The notes under the pieces are model-generated. The model did not search any database. It saw only the letters and a list, made by a program, of their open reading frames with translations, and was not told the origin of the DNA. 8,999 bases of DNA from CBFGRU01 sp965651255 (GTDB taxonomy: Bacteria > Planctomycetota > Phycisphaerae > Phycisphaerales > SM1A02), in assembly GCA_965651255.1 (NCBI GenBank), contig CBFGRU010000125.1, forward strand, positions 1 through 8,999, given 5' to 3'. Made by a program: the position numbers and the translations under genes. How positions within the stretch are numbered: position 1 is the first letter of the stretch; each line of letters starts with the position of its first letter. This document shows positions 7,472 to 8,999 of the stretch, in pieces.

Positions 7472-8413
7472 TCACAGTCCCAGAGCCGCTCTCATCTGCG
7501 ACCCCATATCGGCCGGACTCTCCGCCACATACACGCCGCACTCGCGCAGCGCCTTCATCTTGGCCGGAGCCGTGTCATCGCTTCCACCGATGATCGCCCC
7601 CGCATGGCCCATTCGCTTGCCTTTCGGCGCGGTCGCGCCCGCGATAAACGCCGCAACCGGCTTGCGCATGTTCTTCTGCACCCACCGCCCCGCTTCGACC
7701 TCATCCGTCCCGCCGATCTCACCGATCATGATCACGCCATCGGTCTCCGGGTCAGCGTTGAACAGTTCGAGCAGATCAATGAAGTTCATCCCCTTGACGG
7801 GGTCCCCGCCGATGCCAACGCACGTCGTCTGCCCGATGCCCACGCTCGAAGTCTGCCACACCGCTTCGTACGTCAGCGTTCCCGAGCGAGAGATAATCCC
7901 CACCGCCTTGCCCGACTTCGCATCCGCCTTGGCCGTATGAATGTAGCCCGGCATGATGCCGATCTTGCACCCATCCTTGAAGGTTGCGCTCGCTCCTTCT
8001 CCACTCACCCGCCGCCCGGGCGTAATCACGCCGGGACAGTTCGGCCCGATGAGGTGGCTCTGCGGATAATCACGCAACGCCGCTCTCACCCGAACCATGT
8101 CCTGCACCGCGATGCCCTCGGTGATCGCACAAATCACCCGAACACCCGCCGCTGCCGCTTCCAGAATCGCATCGCCCGCAACCGGCGGGGGAACAAAGAT
8201 CATGCTCGCATTCGCCCCGGTCTCACGCACCGCATCAGCCACGGTGTTGAAGATCGGCAGGCCGTTCTCATCCTGCTGCCCGCCCTTCCCGGGGGTCACG
8301 CCGCCGACCATCTTCGTGCCGTAGTCCAGGCACCCTTTGGTGTGAAACGCACCCGCAGAGCCAGTAATGCCCTGGCAGATGACCTTGGTATTGCCGTCAA
8401 TCAGAATCGCCAT
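7472..8413 (-). CDS. sucD: succinyl-CoA ligase (ADP/GDP-forming), alpha subunit
   Basis: The alpha subunit of succinyl-CoA synthetase binds CoA and carries the phosphohistidine that relays phosphate to ADP or GDP in the TCA cycle. Visible parts are the CoA-binding N-domain GITGSAGAFHTKGCLDYGTKMVGGVTPGKGG (residues 15-45), FVPPPVAGDAILEA, CAITEGIAVQDMV, IGPNCPGVITPG (122-133), SRSGTLTYEAV (175-185), GIGGDPVKGMNF, and the active-site loop GKRMGHAGAI with His270. At 313 residues it is about 25 longer than the E. coli protein. The surplus lies mainly in two insertions, about 14 residues after ITPG (134-148) and about 7 after YIH (160-169), where E. coli has ECKIG and HKPGK. The beta subunit gene sucC, normally directly upstream, is absent for at least 586 bases. 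No Shine-Dalgarno site precedes the ATG. Confidence 0.96.
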   Translation of the reverse strand: MAILIDGNTKVICQGITGSAGAFHTKGCLDYGTKMVGGVTPGKGGQQDENGLPIFNTVADAVRETGANASMIFVPPPVAGDAILEAAAAGVRVICAITEGIAVQDMVRVRAALRDYPQSHLIGPNCPGVITPGRRVSGEGASATFKDGCKIGIMPGYIHTAKADAKSGKAVGIISRSGTLTYEAVWQTSSVGIGQTTCVGIGGDPVKGMNFIDLLELFNADPETDGVIMIGEIGGTDEVEAGRWVQKNMRKPVAAFIAGATAPKGKRMGHAGAIIGGSDDTAPAKMKALRECGVYVAESPADMGSQMRAALGL

Positions 8414-8422
8414 GATGGGCCA

Positions 8423-8428
8423 AGGATA
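8423..8428 (-). promoter_or_regulatory. weak candidate -10 box very close to the sucD start
   Basis: On the minus strand this reads TATCCT in the context CGCTATCCTTGG, 9 bases before the sucD ATG. If used, the transcript would begin within about 3 bases of the start codon and be effectively leaderless, which would fit the missing ribosome site. No good -35 is seen. An alternative distal -10 (TAAAAT on the minus strand, 8718-8723) would give a leader of about 300 bases. Confidence 0.25.
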
Positions 8429-8583
8429 GCGGCAGGTCAGCAGGCAGGCGACTCCACCGCATGATTCCGCAACCGCCGTTCGCCCCGGCAGCGCAGTGCA
8501 TCAGACACCCGGAACAGGATCATGTGTGCATTCGCGCCGAAGTCGTCCACCGATGACACGTCGCACCGAGCACCCTTCCTTCC

Positions 8584-8610
8584 GGGGGGCGGGGGCGGGT
8601 CCGGGGGGGG
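8584..8610 (+). other. G-quadruplex-forming motif
   Basis: Four G-runs of 6, 5, 3 and 8 are separated by loops of C, C and TCC, which satisfies the usual four-runs-of-three rule with very short loops (1, 1, 3). The G-rich strand is the template strand for a sucD transcript starting upstream, so a fold here could impede such transcription. The distance to the sucD ATG is about 170-200 bases. Confidence 0.75.
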
Positions 8611-8635
8611 CCGCTCTACTTTTCTCACGGCCCCC
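8606..8635. repeat. GC-rich hairpin overlapping the G-quadruplex
   Basis: GGGGGCCG at 8606-8613 pairs perfectly with CGGCCCCC at 8628-8635 around a 14-base pyrimidine-rich loop (CTCTACTTTTCTCA). Its left arm uses the last G-run of the quadruplex motif, so the two folds exclude each other. There is no T-run after the stem on either strand, so it is not a standard terminator. Confidence 0.55.
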
Positions 8636-8840
8636 GTTCGTCCGGAAGTTCGGAGGAACATCGTCCGTGCGAAAGCGATGTCGGCGCATGCGCGCGGCCG
8701 CTGAAATGCTTTTCCAGATTTTACCTTCAGTTCAAATGAGGCGACCGCCGACGAATGGCGCGCAAGTCGCGGCTGCACCGGGCGTTGCCTGCCATCCGCC
8801 CAAGGGGTGCAGAGGTCGCAAAAAAATTGCGCCATCGCGC

Positions 8841-8999
8841 CCCCGGACGTTTTCTGGGAGTCCCCGGAAGTGTTCTGGGAGACCCCAGATGTGTTCTGGG
8901 AGACCCCAGAAGTGTTCCGGGAGACCCCAGAAGTGTTCTGGGAGTCCCCAGAAGTTTTCCGGGAGTCCCCAGATGTGTTCTGGGAGACCCCAGAAGTTT
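8841..8999. repeat. 21-base tandem repeat array with internal dyads, running off the window
   Basis: Seven full units and twelve bases of an eighth follow at an exact 21-base period with no indels, from 8841 to the last base. The consensus unit is CCCCAGAAGTGTTCTGGGAG plus A or T. Only columns 5 (A/G), 8 (A/C/T), 11 (G/T), 15 (T/C) and 21 (A/T) vary. Unit 1 is the most diverged, as expected at an array edge, and units 3 and 7 are identical. Columns 2-8 (CCCAGAA) and 12-18 (TTCTGGG) are a perfect dyad with a 3-base spacer; across the unit boundary the same arms pair with a 4-base spacer. It is not a CRISPR array because there are no unique spacers. All six frames are open. Full length and flank are unknown. 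Confidence 0.95.

Larger units (their letters stand above)
8414..8840. other. gene-poor region upstream of sucD
   Basis: No convincing gene is seen in these 427 bases. A minus-strand frame at 8437-8835 is open for 132 codons, but its product is an Arg/Pro-rich mix with no domain and no ribosome site, and GC-rich DNA often yields such frames. The stretch holds a G-quadruplex motif and overlapping hairpin (8584-8635), an AT-rich island at about 8701-8740 that contains a TAAAAT box on the minus strand and a TTGAAC further out, and a run of six A at 8821-8826 just before the tandem array. It could be the long regulatory upstream region of sucD. Confidence 0.55.

Noticed and set aside
7391..8464. 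A 357-codon plus-strand open frame opposite sucD
   Set aside because: It is antisense to intact sucD and the lipoprotein start, its product is Arg/His-rich with no motif, and it has no ribosome site.
8437..8835. A 132-codon minus-strand open frame upstream of sucD
   Set aside because: Its composition is Arg/Pro-rich and irregular, it has no ribosome site, and its G-quadruplex complement would encode PPPDPPPPP. It was kept only as a possible continuation of the repeat frame, not as a gene.
8841..8999. The tandem array as a CRISPR
   Set aside because: Units abut one another with no unique spacers, the 21-base period is too short, and no cas gene is present.
8841..8999. The array as an RNA with co-varying stems
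   Set aside because: The paired variable columns 5 and 15 change independently (giving G-T and A-C pairs), so there is no compensatory signal within these units.

Overview
The window reads as ordinary chromosomal DNA from a moderately GC-rich bacterium, with seven complete protein genes, one gene cut by the left edge, and about 590 bases at the right edge with no convincing gene. The best guess for the host is Planctomycetota, perhaps Phycisphaerae. This is inference: it rests on the exported protein at 1429-2925, whose GDIVYWPP-type C-terminal tail I associate with planctomycete secreted proteins, on GCTAYGATYC-like promoter boxes, and on a succinyl-CoA ligase alpha subunit with extra loops. 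No rRNA, tRNA, insertion sequence, phage gene or CRISPR array is visible.

Layout, left to right. (1) The C-terminal part of a GNAT acetyltransferase on + (to 340) converges on trxB on - (400-1386). (2) trxB lies 42 bases downstream of a signal-peptide-bearing protein of unknown function on - (1429-2925), probably in one transcript. (3) A 209-base divergent promoter region holds two candidate -10 boxes and a perfect 10-base inverted repeat, and leads on + to alanine dehydrogenase ald (3135-4241). (4) After a convergent gap with an imperfect hairpin comes a four-gene minus-strand block, in order of transcription: sucD (8413 to 7472), a small lipoprotein, an LplT-like MFS transporter, and a NifS/IscS-type cysteine desulfurase (5502 to 4336). 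The gaps are 31, 123 and 30 bases. (5) Upstream of sucD, 8414-8999 carries a strong G-quadruplex motif, an overlapping GC hairpin and, at the edge, a 21-base tandem repeat array.

The genes are mostly core metabolism: thiol redox (TrxB), pyruvate/alanine exchange (Ald), the TCA-cycle step making ATP or GTP (SucD) and sulfur mobilisation (cysteine desulfurase). They do not form one recognisable pathway.

The most unusual structure is the right-edge array. Each 21-base unit contains a near-perfect 7+3+7 dyad, and the next unit continues it with a 4-base spacer. Half-sites therefore alternate in orientation every 10 or 11 bases, about one helical turn. All six frames are open through it, so it could be a protein-binding array, a hairpin-forming repeat or a heptapeptide-coding repeat; the window edge cuts it off before this can be decided.
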